DNA of 64,000 nt from an uncultured Pelagibacteraceae bacterium. GTDB taxonomy: Bacteria > Pseudomonadota > Alphaproteobacteria > Pelagibacterales > Pelagibacteraceae. The DNA is taken from assembly GCA_902616675.1 (NCBI GenBank), contig CACMTV010000002.1, forward strand, positions 83,146 through 147,145, in the 5' to 3' direction. The notes below the pieces were generated by a model. It had not been told where the DNA came from. It saw only the letters and a list, made by a program, of their open reading frames with translations, and did no database searches. This document shows, in pieces, positions 1 through 10,658 of this stretch (positions are counted from its first letter, which is position 1; each line of letters opens with the position of its first letter). The position numbers were made by a program, and so were the translations under genes.

Positions 1-1380
1 TCTTTAGAATATCTTGAGGGAAGTTTTGCACTAGGTATATTATTTAAAGAACAATCAGATATTATTATTGGAGCTAGACGAGGCAGCCCACTTGCTGTTG
101 GATACTCAAATAATGAAAATTATCTAGGCTCGGACTCATATGCGCTAAAAGCGATGACAAACAAAATTTCTTATTTAGATGACGGTGAAATATGCAAGAT
201 AACAAAAGATAGTGTTGAATTTTTTGATGTTTCAAAAAATAAAATTAATAAAAAGATTTTAGTTTTATCTGAAGACAAAAATGAAGCAAAGTTAGGTGAT
301 TATAAAAATTTTATGTCTAAAGAAATATTTGAGCAACCAACTACTATCAAAAATTGTTTAAACGAATATATAGATAAAATAAGAAATGATATAAATCTTT
401 ATGATTTTCCAATTGACCCAAAAAAAATTAATAAAATATTCCTTGTTGGATGCGGCACTGCTTATCATTCATGCCAAGTTGCTAAATATTGGATAGAAGA
501 ATTAACAGATTTGAATGTAGAAACTGAGGTAGCTTCAGAATTTAGATATAGAAAGATAAGATTTAACCCTAGTACTTTATATATATTTGTTTCTCAGTCT
601 GGAGAAACAGCGGATACAGCAGCAGCTTTAGAAATAGCTAAAAAAAATAATATGAAAACTTGTTCTGTTATTAATGTAGTAGAAAGCTCAATAGCCAGGA
701 ATTCTGATTGGGTTGTCCCTATTCATGCGGGCCCAGAAATAGGCGTAGCATCAACAAAAGCTTTTATAGGTCAAATGTTAGTTTTATATATAATGAGTTT
801 AAAGATATCTAAAATAAGAGGAAATATTGATGACAAAAATTATGTTGAAAAAATTAAAAATCTTAAAAATCTACCTCAAGAAGTAGAGACTTCATTAAAG
901 ACTGAAGAGCTAATTCAAATATTTGCTAAAGATTTTTTATCAGCAAAAGGATCAATGTTTTTAGGAAGAGGGTCATCATTCCCTATAGCATTAGAAGGAG
1001 CATTAAAATTGAAAGAATTATCGTATCTCCATGCTGAAGGATATCCTGCAGGAGAAATGAAACATGGTCCACTAGCTTTGATCGAAGATGGTCTACCTGT
1101 AATTATTTTGGCCCCAAAAGATAAATATTTTGAAAAAACTATTTCTAATATGCAAGAAGTTATAGCAAGAGGAGGAAAGGTTTTATTAATATCAGATAAA
1201 CATGATGAAGTAATAAATGAAAATATAAGATTTAAAATTGAAATGCCTTTTATTGACGAACTTTTAAATCCTTTTTTATTAACCATACCACTTCAATTAT
1301 TAGCTTATCATGTGGCTCTACTAAAAAAATGCGATATTGATAAACCAAGAAACTTGGCTAAATCTGTAACTGTTGAGTAA
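1..1380 (+). CDS. glmS: Glutamine--fructose-6-phosphate aminotransferase, 5' truncated
   Basis: Makes glucosamine-6-phosphate from fructose-6-phosphate and glutamine, the first step towards UDP-GlcNAc for peptidoglycan and lipid A. The frame is open from base 1 (SLEYLEGSFALGI...), so the gene enters from outside the window. About 459 codons are present and roughly 150 N-terminal residues with the catalytic Cys are missing. The end of the glutaminase domain is followed by two SIS sugar-isomerase domains: GCGTAYHS near base 450, SQSGETADT near 595, and the family C-terminus KPRNLAKSVTVE. The ATG at 154 is internal and is not a real start. It is followed by a 63-base gap to the DAHP synthase gene. 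Confidence 0.97.
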   Translation, partial: SLEYLEGSFALGILFKEQSDIIIGARRGSPLAVGYSNNENYLGSDSYALKAMTNKISYLDDGEICKITKDSVEFFDVSKNKINKKILVLSEDKNEAKLGDYKNFMSKEIFEQPTTIKNCLNEYIDKIRNDINLYDFPIDPKKINKIFLVGCGTAYHSCQVAKYWIEELTDLNVETEVASEFRYRKIRFNPSTLYIFVSQSGETADTAAALEIAKKNNMKTCSVINVVESSIARNSDWVVPIHAGPEIGVASTKAFIGQMLVLYIMSLKISKIRGNIDDKNYVEKIKNLKNLPQEVETSLKTEELIQIFAKDFLSAKGSMFLGRGSSFPIALEGALKLKELSYLHAEGYPAGEMKHGPLALIEDGLPVIILAPKDKYFEKTISNMQEVIARGGKVLLISDKHDEVINENIRFKIEMPFIDELLNPFLLTIPLQLLAYHVALLKKCDIDKPRNLAKSVTVE

Positions 1381-1443
1381 ATTTTCTAATTTAACTATTG
1401 GAAATTTAATCTCTATACTCTATATACATATCACAGGTTGAAT

Positions 1444-2820
1444 ATGAAAAAATGGACATTAAATAGCTGGAGCAAATTTCCCGCAAAACATCTACCTACT
1501 TATGTAGATAAGAAAGAGCTGGATTTAGTTTTAAGTAAAATACAAAAGTATCCGCCACTAGTTTTTGCTGGAGAAACAAGATCTTTAAAAAAAGCGTTAG
1601 CAGAAGTAGTTGAAGGCAAAGCCTTTCTTCTTCAAGGTGGCGATTGTGCAGAAAGTTTTGCAGAATTCCATCCTGACAATATTAGAGATACATTCAAAGT
1701 AATTTTACAGATGTCGCTAGTTTTAACAGCTTCAGCTTCAGTACCAGTCGTTAAAGTTGGAAGAATAGCTGGACAATTTTCTAAACCAAGAAGTGCCCCG
1801 ACAGAAAAAAAAGATGGGAAAGAGTTGCCAAGTTATTTAGGTGACAATATAAATGGAGTAGATTTCAATGAAAAAACTAGAGTTCCAGATGCAAAAAGGT
1901 TATTCAGAGCATACTCACAATCAGCATCAACATTAAACTTATTAAGAGCTTTTTCTCAAGGGGGTTTTGCTGATTTAAGACAAGTTCATTTATGGAATTT
2001 AGGATTTATAAAAGACAAAACTAAAGGCAAATACAAAGAGATTGAAGATAAAATTAGTGATGCTTTAGCTTTTATGCAAGCTTGTGGAATTAATTCTGAT
2101 AATAATAGAAGACTAAGAACTGTTAATTTTTATACTTCTCATGAAGCTCTTTTACTACCATTCGAAGAAGCCATGACAAGAATAGACTCAACTACTGGAG
2201 AGTATCACGATACATCTGCACACTTTGTTTGGATAGGAGATAGAACAAGACAACCAGACGGAGCGCATGTTGAATTTTGCAGAGGTATTAGAAATCCTTT
2301 AGGCTTAAAATGCGGTCCTACTTTAAAGCCAGAGGAACTTGTAAAACTTTGTAATATTCTTAATCCGGATAATGAGCCAGGAAGAATGACCTTGATTTCA
2401 AGATTTGGAGCAGACAACGTAGAAAAATATTTACCTAAATTAATTAAAGTAATTAAAAAAGAGGGATTAAATGTAATATGGTCATGCGATCCTATGCACG
2501 GTAACACAATCAAAGCAGCTACAGGTTTTAAAACAAGACCATTTGATAGTGTTCTAAAAGAAGTGAAAAACTTTTTTGGAGTTCATCAATCCGAGGGAAG
2601 TTATGCTGGCGGTTTACATGTTGAAATGACAGGTCAAGATGTGACCGAATGTACAGGTGGAGCTCAGAAAATTTCCGAAAAAGACCTTTCTAACAGATAT
2701 AGAACACATTGCGACCCAAGATTGAATGCTGATCAAGCACTAGAGTTAGCTTTTCTAATTTCTGATGAAATTAAGAAAAACTCAAAATATTCAAAAAAAA
2801 TTATCCAAGCCGCGTCTTAA
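1444..2820 (+). CDS. Class II 3-deoxy-7-phosphoheptulonate (DAHP) synthase
   Basis: Condenses phosphoenolpyruvate and erythrose-4-phosphate, the entry step of the shikimate pathway. The 458-residue protein is of the plant/Mycobacterium-like class II: it has [40 protein letters not shown] and [10 protein letters not shown], which carry the metal and substrate ligands. A TTG start at 1438 is possible. The ATG at 1444 is preferred because AGG at 1435-1437 lies six bases ahead and the protein then begins MKKWTLNSW, as family members do. The gene stands alone between glmS and nadE with short gaps on both sides. Confidence 0.95.
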   Translation: MKKWTLNSWSKFPAKHLPTYVDKKELDLVLSKIQKYPPLVFAGETRSLKKALAEVVEGKAFLLQGGDCAESFAEFHPDNIRDTFKVILQMSLVLTASASVPVVKVGRIAGQFSKPRSAPTEKKDGKELPSYLGDNINGVDFNEKTRVPDAKRLFRAYSQSASTLNLLRAFSQGGFADLRQVHLWNLGFIKDKTKGKYKEIEDKISDALAFMQACGINSDNNRRLRTVNFYTSHEALLLPFEEAMTRIDSTTGEYHDTSAHFVWIGDRTRQPDGAHVEFCRGIRNPLGLKCGPTLKPEELVKLCNILNPDNEPGRMTLISRFGADNVEKYLPKLIKVIKKEGLNVIWSCDPMHGNTIKAATGFKTRPFDSVLKEVKNFFGVHQSEGSYAGGLHVEMTGQDVTECTGGAQKISEKDLSNRYRTHCDPRLNADQALELAFLISDEIKKNSKYSKKIIQAAS

Positions 2821-2871
2821 TAATTATTGTAATTATTAAGACATAACCTTAAAAGAGGAAGTGTATTAATT

Positions 2872-3609
2872 ATGGAAGCAAAACAAAGAGCAAAAATTAT
2901 CACTGATTGGATCAACAATTATTGTGAAACTACATCGTTTAATCCTAAATCATTAGTAGTTGGTATTTCAGGAGGTATAGACTCTTCTGTAGTTAGTACA
3001 CTATGCGCAAACACAGGAAGAAAGACAATTGTGTTAACAATGCCAATTAAACAAATAAAATCCCAACATGATTTAAGCTTACAGCACGCAAAATGGCTGA
3101 AAGATAAGTTTAGTAATGTTGAGCATCACTTAATCGAGATGGACAAAATATTTGGATCTTTTTCTCAAGTTTTAAATAACTTTGATAATGAGCATGGATT
3201 TGCAAATTCAAGAGCTAGATTAAGAATGGCAACTCTATATCAAGTAGCAGCAGCCAATTCTGGTATCGTGGTTGGAACAGGGAACAAAGTTGAAGATTTT
3301 GGTGTTGGCTTTTATACAAAATATGGTGATGGGGGTGTAGATATATCTCCAATAGCTGATTGCACAAAAACTCAAGTTTGGGAATTAGGTAAATATCTTG
3401 GAGTTTCAAAAGAAATTATTAATTCTCAACCAACAGATGGATTGTGGGATGATGGAAGAAACGATGTCCAACAATTAGGAATGAGTTATGAAGATCTTGA
3501 AAAGGCTATGGAGAATAAAGATGATCCAAACTATCAGAAATATTTAAAGATAAGAGAAAAAAACTTACACAAGATGAATCCTATACCAGTTTGCAAATTC
3601 AATGAATAA
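2872..3609 (+). CDS. nadE: NAD synthetase, ammonia-dependent type
   Basis: Amidates nicotinic acid adenine dinucleotide to NAD+ using ATP. The 245-residue single-domain protein carries the N-type ATP pyrophosphatase P-loop SGGIDSS at residues 33-39 and the NaAD-binding stretch GTGNKVEDFGVGFYTKYGDGG. There is no nitrilase/glutaminase domain, so it should use free ammonia. A GAGGAAG ribosome site precedes the ATG. The last eight bases overlap cysS, which suggests translational coupling. Confidence 0.93.
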   Translation: MEAKQRAKIITDWINNYCETTSFNPKSLVVGISGGIDSSVVSTLCANTGRKTIVLTMPIKQIKSQHDLSLQHAKWLKDKFSNVEHHLIEMDKIFGSFSQVLNNFDNEHGFANSRARLRMATLYQVAAANSGIVVGTGNKVEDFGVGFYTKYGDGGVDISPIADCTKTQVWELGKYLGVSKEIINSQPTDGLWDDGRNDVQQLGMSYEDLEKAMENKDDPNYQKYLKIREKNLHKMNPIPVCKFNE

Positions 3610-4954
3610 TTTACAATTAACTAACTCACTTACAAATAAAAAAGAAATTTTTAACCCGATAAATAAAGACAAAGTTTCCTTATATGCATGTGGACCAACC
3701 GTTTATGATAATCCTCATGTTGGAAACGCTCGTGCAATAGTAGTGTTTGATCTTCTTTTCAGAATACTCATTGAGCTTTATGGAGAGAAAAAAATTACAT
3801 ATGTGAGAAATATAACAGACATAGATGACAAAATTATTGAAGCCTCAAAAATTAGAAAAATAGATATTTCAGATTTAACAAAATCTGTAACTAAAAAATT
3901 TCATGAAGATTGCAAGACTTTATTTTGTCTAAATCCTACTAAAGAGCCAAGAGCAACTGAACATGTTGAAGGCATGATTAATATGACAAAAAAATTAATT
4001 GAAAAAAAAGCTGCTTATGAAAAAGAGGGTCATGTTTTCTTTGCAGTAACTTCATTTAAGAAATACGGTGATCTCTCAAACAAAAATCCGGATGATCTTA
4101 AAGCCGGTGCTAGAGTAGAAGTATCAAAACTAAAAAATGATCCTTTAGATTTTGTTCTTTGGAAACCTTCAGATAACAATGAACCAGGTTGGGACTCTCC
4201 GTGGGGAAGAGGTAGACCAGGATGGCATTTAGAGTGTTCAGTAATGAGTGAAAAATATTTAGGTAAAAATTTTGATATACATGGTGGAGGATTAGATTTA
4301 ATTTTTCCACATCATGAAAATGAGATTGCTCAATCTTGCGTTTATAATGGAACAGATAAATTTGCTAACTATTGGGTGCATAATGGTTTTGTAACCATGA
4401 ATAAAGAAAAAATGTCGAAATCGCTTGGCAATATAACAACGATAGAAGAAGCTACCAAAAAATATTCAGGGCAAGTTGTTCGCTTATCTCTTCTAAGCGC
4501 TCAGTATAAACAGCCATTGGATTGGAATAACGACTTACTCATAGAACAATCCAAAACTTTAGATAAATGGTATTCAATGTATTCCTCTGAAGTGAGTGAA
4601 AAAATACCAGATTGCTTTAATGATTTATTAGATGACCTGAATACTCCACTTTATATTTCAAAATTGCATGAGTTATTTCAACAATCACAAGATGGTGATA
4701 AAGATAAAAAAAAAGAATTTAACAAAGCGTGTCGTTTAATTGGCTTATTTAATGAAACTGCTGAAAAAAGAGCTGAATTTAAAAAAAGTAAAGTTAAAAT
4801 ATCTGAAGACAATATATTAAGTAAGATTAAAAATCGAGAAGAAGCTAAAAAAGCTGGCAATTATAAACTTGCTGATCAAATTAGAGATGATTTAAACAAA
4901 GAAGGTATTGATATAAAAGATGAAAAAGGTAAAACGACTTGGAACTATAAATGA
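3602..4954 (+). CDS. cysS: Cysteine--tRNA ligase
   Basis: Charges tRNA-Cys in the cytoplasm. It is 450 residues with the class I signatures: the HIGH-type motif in CGPTVYDNPHVGNARA near the N-terminus and KEKMSKSLGN near residue 268. The zinc ligand region GWHLECSVMS and the HHENEIAQS stretch are also present. It overlaps nadE upstream by eight bases and cimA downstream by four (ATGA). Its cognate tRNA-Cys lies in this window at 50579-50652. Confidence 0.97.
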   Translation: MNNLQLTNSLTNKKEIFNPINKDKVSLYACGPTVYDNPHVGNARAIVVFDLLFRILIELYGEKKITYVRNITDIDDKIIEASKIRKIDISDLTKSVTKKFHEDCKTLFCLNPTKEPRATEHVEGMINMTKKLIEKKAAYEKEGHVFFAVTSFKKYGDLSNKNPDDLKAGARVEVSKLKNDPLDFVLWKPSDNNEPGWDSPWGRGRPGWHLECSVMSEKYLGKNFDIHGGGLDLIFPHHENEIAQSCVYNGTDKFANYWVHNGFVTMNKEKMSKSLGNITTIEEATKKYSGQVVRLSLLSAQYKQPLDWNNDLLIEQSKTLDKWYSMYSSEVSEKIPDCFNDLLDDLNTPLYISKLHELFQQSQDGDKDKKKEFNKACRLIGLFNETAEKRAEFKKSKVKISEDNILSKIKNREEAKKAGNYKLADQIRDDLNKEGIDIKDEKGKTTWNYK

Positions 4955-6555
4955 GTAAAGAAAAAATATACATTTTTGATACAACTTTAAGAGACGGTGC
5001 CCAAACTGAGGGAGTTGATTTTTCAGTTGAAGATAAGAATAAGATTGCAAAAATTCTATCTAATATAGGAATAGATTACATAGAAGGTGGTTGGCCTGGT
5101 GCAAATCCTATAGATAATGAATTTTTTGATAAATCTCCTAATCTTGGAAAGTCAAAATTTACAGCTTTTGGGATGACAAAGAAGAATGGAGTTAGTGCAG
5201 ATAATGACCCAAATTTATCTCCGTTAATGAACGCTGATTGTAAAACAGTTTGCGTTGTAGGTAAAACTTGGGATTTTCACGTCAAAACTGCTTTAGGTAT
5301 AAAAAATGAGGATAATTTAAAAAACATTAAAGAAACAGCTAAGCACTTTGTAAAAAACAATAAAGAATTTCTTTTTGATGCTGAGCATTTTTTCGATGGA
5401 TATAAAAATAACCCTAATTATGCACTTGATTGTTTAAAACAAGCTTATGATGAGGGAGCTAGATGGGTAGTTTTATGTGATACTAATGGCGGAACCTTAC
5501 CTAATGAGGTTGGAGAGATAATAAACAAAGTTGCAAAAGTAATTCCAGGAAAAAATTTAGGTATACATGCACACAATGACACTGAAAATGCTGTAAGTAA
5601 TTCTTTAACTGCAGTTTTAGCTGGTGCTAGACAAATACAAGGAACGATAAATGGTTTAGGTGAAAGATGTGGTAATGCAAATTTAATGTCTATTATTCCA
5701 ACACTTTTCTTGAAAAAAACTTTTAGTGATAAATTTGATTTGAATATAAATAAAACGAAACTCTCTTCGCTTACAGAATGTTCAAGATTTTTAGATGAAG
5801 TGCTAAATAAAAAACCAAACAAAAGTATGGCTTATGTCGGGGGATCTGCATTTTCACATAAAGGTGGTTTACACGTTTCAGCTGTAAAAAAAGATCCAAA
5901 AACATACGAACATATAGACCCAAAAGAAGTTGGAAATCACAGAAACATTATTGTTTCAAATCAAGCTGGAAGATCAAATATAATATCAAGACTTGAAAAT
6001 TATGGAATAAAAATTAATTCTAAAGATGCTAAAGTCCAAAAAATCTTAAATGAAGTCAAAGAAAGAGAATTTACTGGCTATTCATACGATGGAGCAGATG
6101 CTTCATTTGAACTTTTAGCAAATAAATTATTAGGTAAGCTTCCTGAATATTTAAAAGTCAAAAGTTATAACGTCAATGTTAAAAAAGATGATAAATTAAA
6201 AACAACAGCAGAAGTCACTTTTATAATTGATGGTAAAGAAATTCACTGCGCAGGAGAAGGTAACGGACCAGTAAACGCATTAGATAACGCAATAAGATCA
6301 AATTTTAAAAAAGTTGAAAAATACTATAAATATTTTTCTGATCTAAAACTTTTAGATTATAAAGTTAGAATTTTAAATACTGGTACAGGTGCTACTACAA
6401 GAGTTTCGATTGAGAGCACGGATAAAACAGGTAAAAGTTGGTTTACTATTGGTGTTTCTCAAAATATTATTGAGGCTTCCTTTAAAGCATTAATAGATAG
6501 TCTGGAGTACAAGTTATTTAAGGAAAAAGCCCCTGCAAATATTCATGAAAAATAG
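4951..6555 (+). CDS. cimA: (R)-citramalate synthase
   Basis: Condenses pyruvate with acetyl-CoA to citramalate, a threonine-independent route to 2-oxobutanoate and isoleucine. The 534-residue protein has the HMGL-like TIM barrel start FDTTLRDGAQTEGVDFS, the metal-binding HAHND, the GLGERCGNANL stretch and a C-terminal LeuA-type regulatory domain. The EGGWPGANPID segment after the first motif is typical of the CimA branch rather than 2-isopropylmalate synthase. It overlaps cysS by four bases and trmJ by eleven. ilvD, a later step of the same pathway, is at 53402. Confidence 0.9.
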   Translation: MSKEKIYIFDTTLRDGAQTEGVDFSVEDKNKIAKILSNIGIDYIEGGWPGANPIDNEFFDKSPNLGKSKFTAFGMTKKNGVSADNDPNLSPLMNADCKTVCVVGKTWDFHVKTALGIKNEDNLKNIKETAKHFVKNNKEFLFDAEHFFDGYKNNPNYALDCLKQAYDEGARWVVLCDTNGGTLPNEVGEIINKVAKVIPGKNLGIHAHNDTENAVSNSLTAVLAGARQIQGTINGLGERCGNANLMSIIPTLFLKKTFSDKFDLNINKTKLSSLTECSRFLDEVLNKKPNKSMAYVGGSAFSHKGGLHVSAVKKDPKTYEHIDPKEVGNHRNIIVSNQAGRSNIISRLENYGIKINSKDAKVQKILNEVKEREFTGYSYDGADASFELLANKLLGKLPEYLKVKSYNVNVKKDDKLKTTAEVTFIIDGKEIHCAGEGNGPVNALDNAIRSNFKKVEKYYKYFSDLKLLDYKVRILNTGTGATTRVSIESTDKTGKSWFTIGVSQNIIEASFKALIDSLEYKLFKEKAPANIHEK

Positions 6556-7273
6556 TTATGGCTTTGTTTTAATTCAACCACAACTAGGAGAAAATATAGG
6601 TGCGTCTGCAAGGTCATTAAAAAATTTTGGATTTAATAATTTAATTATTACTAACCCAAAATGTGGTTGGCCAAATATAAAAGCCAAAGCTACTTCTGTA
6701 GGTGCTTTTGATATAATAAATAAAACTAAGATATTCAAAAATACTATTTCTGCTATAAAAAGTTTTGATTTAATATTTTCTTTTAGTGCGCGCAAGAGAG
6801 ATATTAATAAAAAACATGTCAGTATGTATAATTTTCTAAAAATTGTAAAAAAACAAAAGAAAAAGAAAATTGGTTTAATGTTTGGTCCTGAGGCATCAGG
6901 ATTATCAAATTTAGATTTGTCTTTTGCAAATTATGTAGTTCAAATTCCTTCATCGCCAAAGTTTAAATCAATGAATCTTTCTCACTCAGTTACATTGGTG
7001 TGTTATGAAATATTTAAATTAAATAACTTTAAATTAATAACACAACCAGATTTCAATAAAGGAATAGGCAAGAAAGGTAAACTTTCATCAATACTTAAGT
7101 TGTTGGTCAATAACCTTGAAAAAAAAAATTTTTTCAAACCTGCTGAAAAAAGAAGTTCAATGATTAAAAACATAAACAACCTATTTTACAGGATGGAGGC
7201 AAATGATAAAGAATTACGTATTTTAGGGAGTTTAATAGGTTCTTTGGGCAAAAATAAAAAAAAGCATAATTGA
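6545..7273 (+). CDS. trmJ: tRNA 2'-O-methyltransferase, SpoU/TrmJ family
   Basis: Predicted SPOUT-fold enzyme that 2'-O-methylates position 32 of tRNA with S-adenosylmethionine. The 242-residue protein carries the trefoil-knot motifs: NIGASARSLKNFG at the N-terminus, IGLMFGPEASGLSNLDL, and VQIPSSPKFKSMNLSHSVTLVCYEIF. The N-terminal start and the length favour TrmJ over TrmL or TrmH, but the exact target base cannot be read from sequence. It is the last gene of the overlapping nadE-cysS-cimA-trmJ run. Confidence 0.85.
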   Translation: MKNSYGFVLIQPQLGENIGASARSLKNFGFNNLIITNPKCGWPNIKAKATSVGAFDIINKTKIFKNTISAIKSFDLIFSFSARKRDINKKHVSMYNFLKIVKKQKKKKIGLMFGPEASGLSNLDLSFANYVVQIPSSPKFKSMNLSHSVTLVCYEIFKLNNFKLITQPDFNKGIGKKGKLSSILKLLVNNLEKKNFFKPAEKRSSMIKNINNLFYRMEANDKELRILGSLIGSLGKNKKKHN

Positions 7274-7311
7274 CATTTACCCCCTAAACCTTGTAAACCC
7301 GAGTTCAAATA

Positions 7312-7929
7312 ATGACAAAAAGATTAAAATCAAAACATAAAGTTGATAGAAGACTAAAAGCTAATTTATGGGGCAGACCTAAAAGTCCTTTCAACGTCCG
7401 AGCATACCCTCCAGGTCAACATGGACAGAACAAAAAAGGAAAGCCCACAGATTATGGAATTCAGCTCCAAGCTAAACAAAAATTAAAAGCATATTACGGC
7501 AATATAAATGAGAGACAATTTAGAAACATCTACAGAAAAGCATTATCAAAAAGGGGCGATACATCAGAAAATTTAATAGCTTTACTTGAAAGTAGATTAG
7601 ATACAGTAGTATACAGAGCAAAGTTGGCACCAACTGTTTTTGCCGCAAGACAGTTAATTAATCACGGACATATCAGAGTAAACAAAAAACGAGTAAATGT
7701 TGCTAGTTATCTTTTAAAAGATACAGATCAAATTGATGTAAATGAGAAATCAAAAAAACTTAATGTAATAGATGGTTCAATTCAAAGCAAGGAAAGAGAA
7801 ATACCGGAATACATTCAATTAGACGGTAAAAGTAAATCAGTTAAGTTAGTAAGAATACCAAAATTCTCTGAAGTTCCTTATCCGATCATTATGGAGCCTA
7901 ATTTAGTGATAGAGTACTACTCAAGATAA
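7312..7929 (+). CDS. rpsD: 30S ribosomal protein S4
   Basis: Primary 16S rRNA-binding protein that nucleates assembly of the 30S body. It is 205 residues, starts MTKRLKSKHKVDRR, and has the S4 RNA-binding domain (LESRLDTVVYRAKLAPTVFAARQLINHGHIRVN). A TTGACA hexamer at 7270-7275 in the short upstream gap could be a -35 box, although no good -10 follows at standard spacing. The stop codon abuts the stop of the reverse grxD gene with no base between. Confidence 0.98.
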   Translation: MTKRLKSKHKVDRRLKANLWGRPKSPFNVRAYPPGQHGQNKKGKPTDYGIQLQAKQKLKAYYGNINERQFRNIYRKALSKRGDTSENLIALLESRLDTVVYRAKLAPTVFAARQLINHGHIRVNKKRVNVASYLLKDTDQIDVNEKSKKLNVIDGSIQSKEREIPEYIQLDGKSKSVKLVRIPKFSEVPYPIIMEPNLVIEYYSR

Positions 7930-8247
7930 TTAGATCAACTTTTTTTGTTCAAAAACTTTTTTTAATTCTCCTTTTTCAAACATATCTTTAACAATGTCAC
8001 ATCCTCCAATAAATTCACCTTTTATATATAATTGAGGAATAGTCGGCCAGTCACTGAAGTCTTTAATCCCTTGTCTTAAATTTTGATCCTCTAATACATT
8101 CACTGCTTTAAATTTAACATTTAAATGTTTTAAGATATTTGATACTGCCATTGAGAATCCACACTGAGGAGCATCGGGTGTACCCTTCATAAATAAACAT
8201 ATTTCGTTTTGATTAATTAAGTTTTGTATATTTTCCTTTATGTTCAT
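7930..8247 (-). CDS. grxD: Monothiol glutaredoxin (Grx4/GrxD type)
   Basis: A CGFS-type glutaredoxin that binds and transfers [2Fe-2S] clusters together with glutathione. The 105-residue protein has Lys21 and the CGFS motif at residues 29-32, then [18 protein letters not shown]. The frame is open further upstream, but ATG at 8247 is chosen because family members begin just before the first helix and the longer version would run through the end of bolA. It lies one base after bolA, its known structural partner, at the end of the sfsA-to-grxD unit. Confidence 0.93.
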   Translation of the reverse strand: MNIKENIQNLINQNEICLFMKGTPDAPQCGFSMAVSNILKHLNVKFKAVNVLEDQNLRQGIKDFSDWPTIPQLYIKGEFIGGCDIVKDMFEKGELKKVFEQKKLI

Positions 8248-8248
8248 A

Positions 8249-8479
8249 TTATTTTTCTTCTGTGGTAAGTGAGAGAGCGTGTAACTCATTACCCATTTTA
8301 CCCTTTAAAGATTTATAAACTAATTTATGTTGTTCAATTTTATTCATACCTTTAAATATCTTAGATTTAATAGTAGCTGAATAGTGATTATTGTCACCCA
8401 TTAAATCTTTGATCTCTATCGAAGCATCAGGAATTGCTTCTAATATATGTTTTTTTATTTCTTCAACAGTCAGTGCCAT
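8249..8479 (-). CDS. BolA family protein
   Basis: A small (76-residue) BolA/IbaG-like protein. BolA proteins form [2Fe-2S]-bridged heterodimers with CGFS glutaredoxins. The sequence contains the family core [27 protein letters not shown] with the conserved His, and ends [11 protein letters not shown]. The start at 8479 ([10 protein letters not shown]) is preferred over an upstream ATG at 8527 because it matches the family N-terminus; even so it overlaps the end of purL by 17 bases. Adjacency to grxD supports the Fe-S partner role. Confidence 0.9.
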   Translation of the reverse strand: MALTVEEIKKHILEAIPDASIEIKDLMGDNNHYSATIKSKIFKGMNKIEQHKLVYKSLKGKMGNELHALSLTTEEK

Positions 8480-10658
8480 TAAATTGCTTATACCATTTAT
8501 TGTTAATGTCATAAAGCTCTTTAACACTAATCTTTAATTCTTTATCTAGTTCAAAATATTCTTTTTGAGTAATGCCAATATTGTCGAAATATATATTGTT
8601 ATCTTTAAACAACCTTTCAATCTTGGAGTAATTACTTTTATCAACTTCAATTAAATATCTACTCTGATCTTCACCAAAAAAATACTCAGATAAATTAGAT
8701 AATTTTTTTGGTTTATTAATTTTAACACCAATTTGAGAACTAATTGACATTTCAGCTAAAGCTAAAATAATACCTCCAGTTGATATATCGTGTATTGAAT
8801 TTATTAAGCCAGCATTAATTAGTTTAAGTATCATTTCTCCATTATTTTTTTCATTTAACAGATTTACTTCTGGTGGCATACCTTCATTTAAATTATATAG
8901 TTGATTAATAAAAACACTCTGTTCAAGATGACCAAAAGTTTTTCCTATTACTAATACGTTACTATCAATTTTTTTAAAATGATGATTGAAGATTTTGTTT
9001 AAATTTTTTATTAAACCCACACCACCAATTACCGGAGTAGGATAAATATTATTTTTATTTGTGCCGTTATAGAAAGAAACATTTCCAGAAACTACAGGAA
9101 AGTCCAAAAACTCGCATGCCTGTTTCATTCCTAATATATTTTCTGCAAATTCTCCCATAATTTCAGGATTTTCAGGGTTGCCAAAGTTTAAGCAATTAGT
9201 AATGGCTATAGGTTTAGCGCCTACAGATATAAGATTTCTCCAGCTTTCACAAACGATCTGTTTTCCACCTATTAGAGGATGAGATTTACAATAGTTCGCA
9301 GAAGAGTCAACGGTGACTGCAATCGCTTTATCTTTATTGTGAATTTTAATAATCCCTGCATTTGAACCAGATCTTTGAATTGTGTCTCCCATAACCATTT
9401 GATCATACTGCTCAGTTACCCATTTTTTACTTGAATGATTTGGAGATGATAATATTTTTAAAAAAGCTTCTTCAAATTTTATCTTTTTTAAATCTTTAAC
9501 TTTAATTTTATTTTTATTGAATTTCGTTTTTACCCATTTTCTATCATAAAGTGGGGCTTTAGATGATAGGGCTTCTATCGGAATCGTTGCCACAGTCTCT
9601 TTTTTAAATTTTAACGATAAATTCTTTAACTCTGTTGTTTTTCCAATAACAACAAAGTCCAAATCCCATTTTTGAAAAATATTTTTTGCTTCATCTTCTT
9701 TTCCATCTTCTAAAATTATTAACATTCGTTCCTGACTTTCCGACAACATCATCTCGTAAGGGGTCATTTTTTCCTCTCTACAAGGAATTTTATCTAAATC
9801 TAATTCAATACCCAAATCTCCTTTATGGGCCATTTCAACACTTGAGGAGGTTAAACCTGCAGCGCCCATATCTTGAATTGATATAATTGAGTCTTTTTTC
9901 ATTAATTCCAAACAGGCTTCCATTAAAAGTTTTTCTGTGAAAGGGTCCCCAACTTGTACTGTTGGTTTTTTATCCTCAGAGTTTTCATCAAACTCAGCTG
10001 AGGCCATAGAAGCTCCGTGAATACCATCTCTACCAGTTTTAGATCCAACGTAAACCACAGATTTGTTAATACCTTTAGCTTTAGAGTAAAAAATTTTTTT
10101 TTTATTTACCCAACCGACTGCCATAGCATTAACGAGGATGTTTTCATTGTAAGTACTGTTAAACTTTGTTTCTCCCGCTATCGTTGGTACACCAATACAA
10201 TTACCATATCCTCCAATACCTGAAACGACGCCATTTAAAAGATTTTTTGTTTTTTTATGCTTAGGATCACCGAAATGTATTGAATTTAAAAGAGCAATTG
10301 GCCTTGCGCCCATTGTAAAGACATCTCTCAATATACCTCCTACACCTGTAGCAGCACCTTGGTAAGGTTCAATATAAGAAGGATGATTGTGACTTTCTAT
10401 TTTGAAAACTATCGCATCATCATCACCAATATCAATGACACCTGCATTTTCACCTGGACCTTGAATGACATTTTTATTTTTAATTGGTAGTTTTTTTAGA
10501 TGAATTTTTGAAGACTTGTATGAACAATGTTCATTCCACATTGCTGAAAAAATACCTAGCTCTAAATAATTGGGCTCTCTACTTAATAATTGTTTAATTT
10601 TAGAATATTCTTCCAATTTTAAACCATGTGATTCAACAATGTTATTAGTTATTTTCAT
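8463..10658 (-). CDS. purL: Phosphoribosylformylglycinamidine synthase, large subunit
   Basis: ATP-dependent conversion of FGAR to FGAM, step 4 of purine synthesis. At 731 residues it is the short PurL that needs separate PurS and PurQ subunits, both encoded directly upstream. Recognisable stretches are [52 protein letters not shown] and IHDISTGGI. It overlaps purQ by one base and bolA by 17. Confidence 0.97.
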   Translation of the reverse strand: MKITNNIVESHGLKLEEYSKIKQLLSREPNYLELGIFSAMWNEHCSYKSSKIHLKKLPIKNKNVIQGPGENAGVIDIGDDDAIVFKIESHNHPSYIEPYQGAATGVGGILRDVFTMGARPIALLNSIHFGDPKHKKTKNLLNGVVSGIGGYGNCIGVPTIAGETKFNSTYNENILVNAMAVGWVNKKKIFYSKAKGINKSVVYVGSKTGRDGIHGASMASAEFDENSEDKKPTVQVGDPFTEKLLMEACLELMKKDSIISIQDMGAAGLTSSSVEMAHKGDLGIELDLDKIPCREEKMTPYEMMLSESQERMLIILEDGKEDEAKNIFQKWDLDFVVIGKTTELKNLSLKFKKETVATIPIEALSSKAPLYDRKWVKTKFNKNKIKVKDLKKIKFEEAFLKILSSPNHSSKKWVTEQYDQMVMGDTIQRSGSNAGIIKIHNKDKAIAVTVDSSANYCKSHPLIGGKQIVCESWRNLISVGAKPIAITNCLNFGNPENPEIMGEFAENILGMKQACEFLDFPVVSGNVSFYNGTNKNNIYPTPVIGGVGLIKNLNKIFNHHFKKIDSNVLVIGKTFGHLEQSVFINQLYNLNEGMPPEVNLLNEKNNGEMILKLINAGLINSIHDISTGGIILALAEMSISSQIGVKINKPKKLSNLSEYFFGEDQSRYLIEVDKSNYSKIERLFKDNNIYFDNIGITQKEYFELDKELKISVKELYDINNKWYKQFNGTDC

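Noticed and set aside
154-1380. Treating glmS as a complete 408-residue protein from ATG 154
   Set aside because: The frame is open upstream to base 1 and translates to conserved GlmS glutaminase-domain sequence, so the gene is cut by the window edge.
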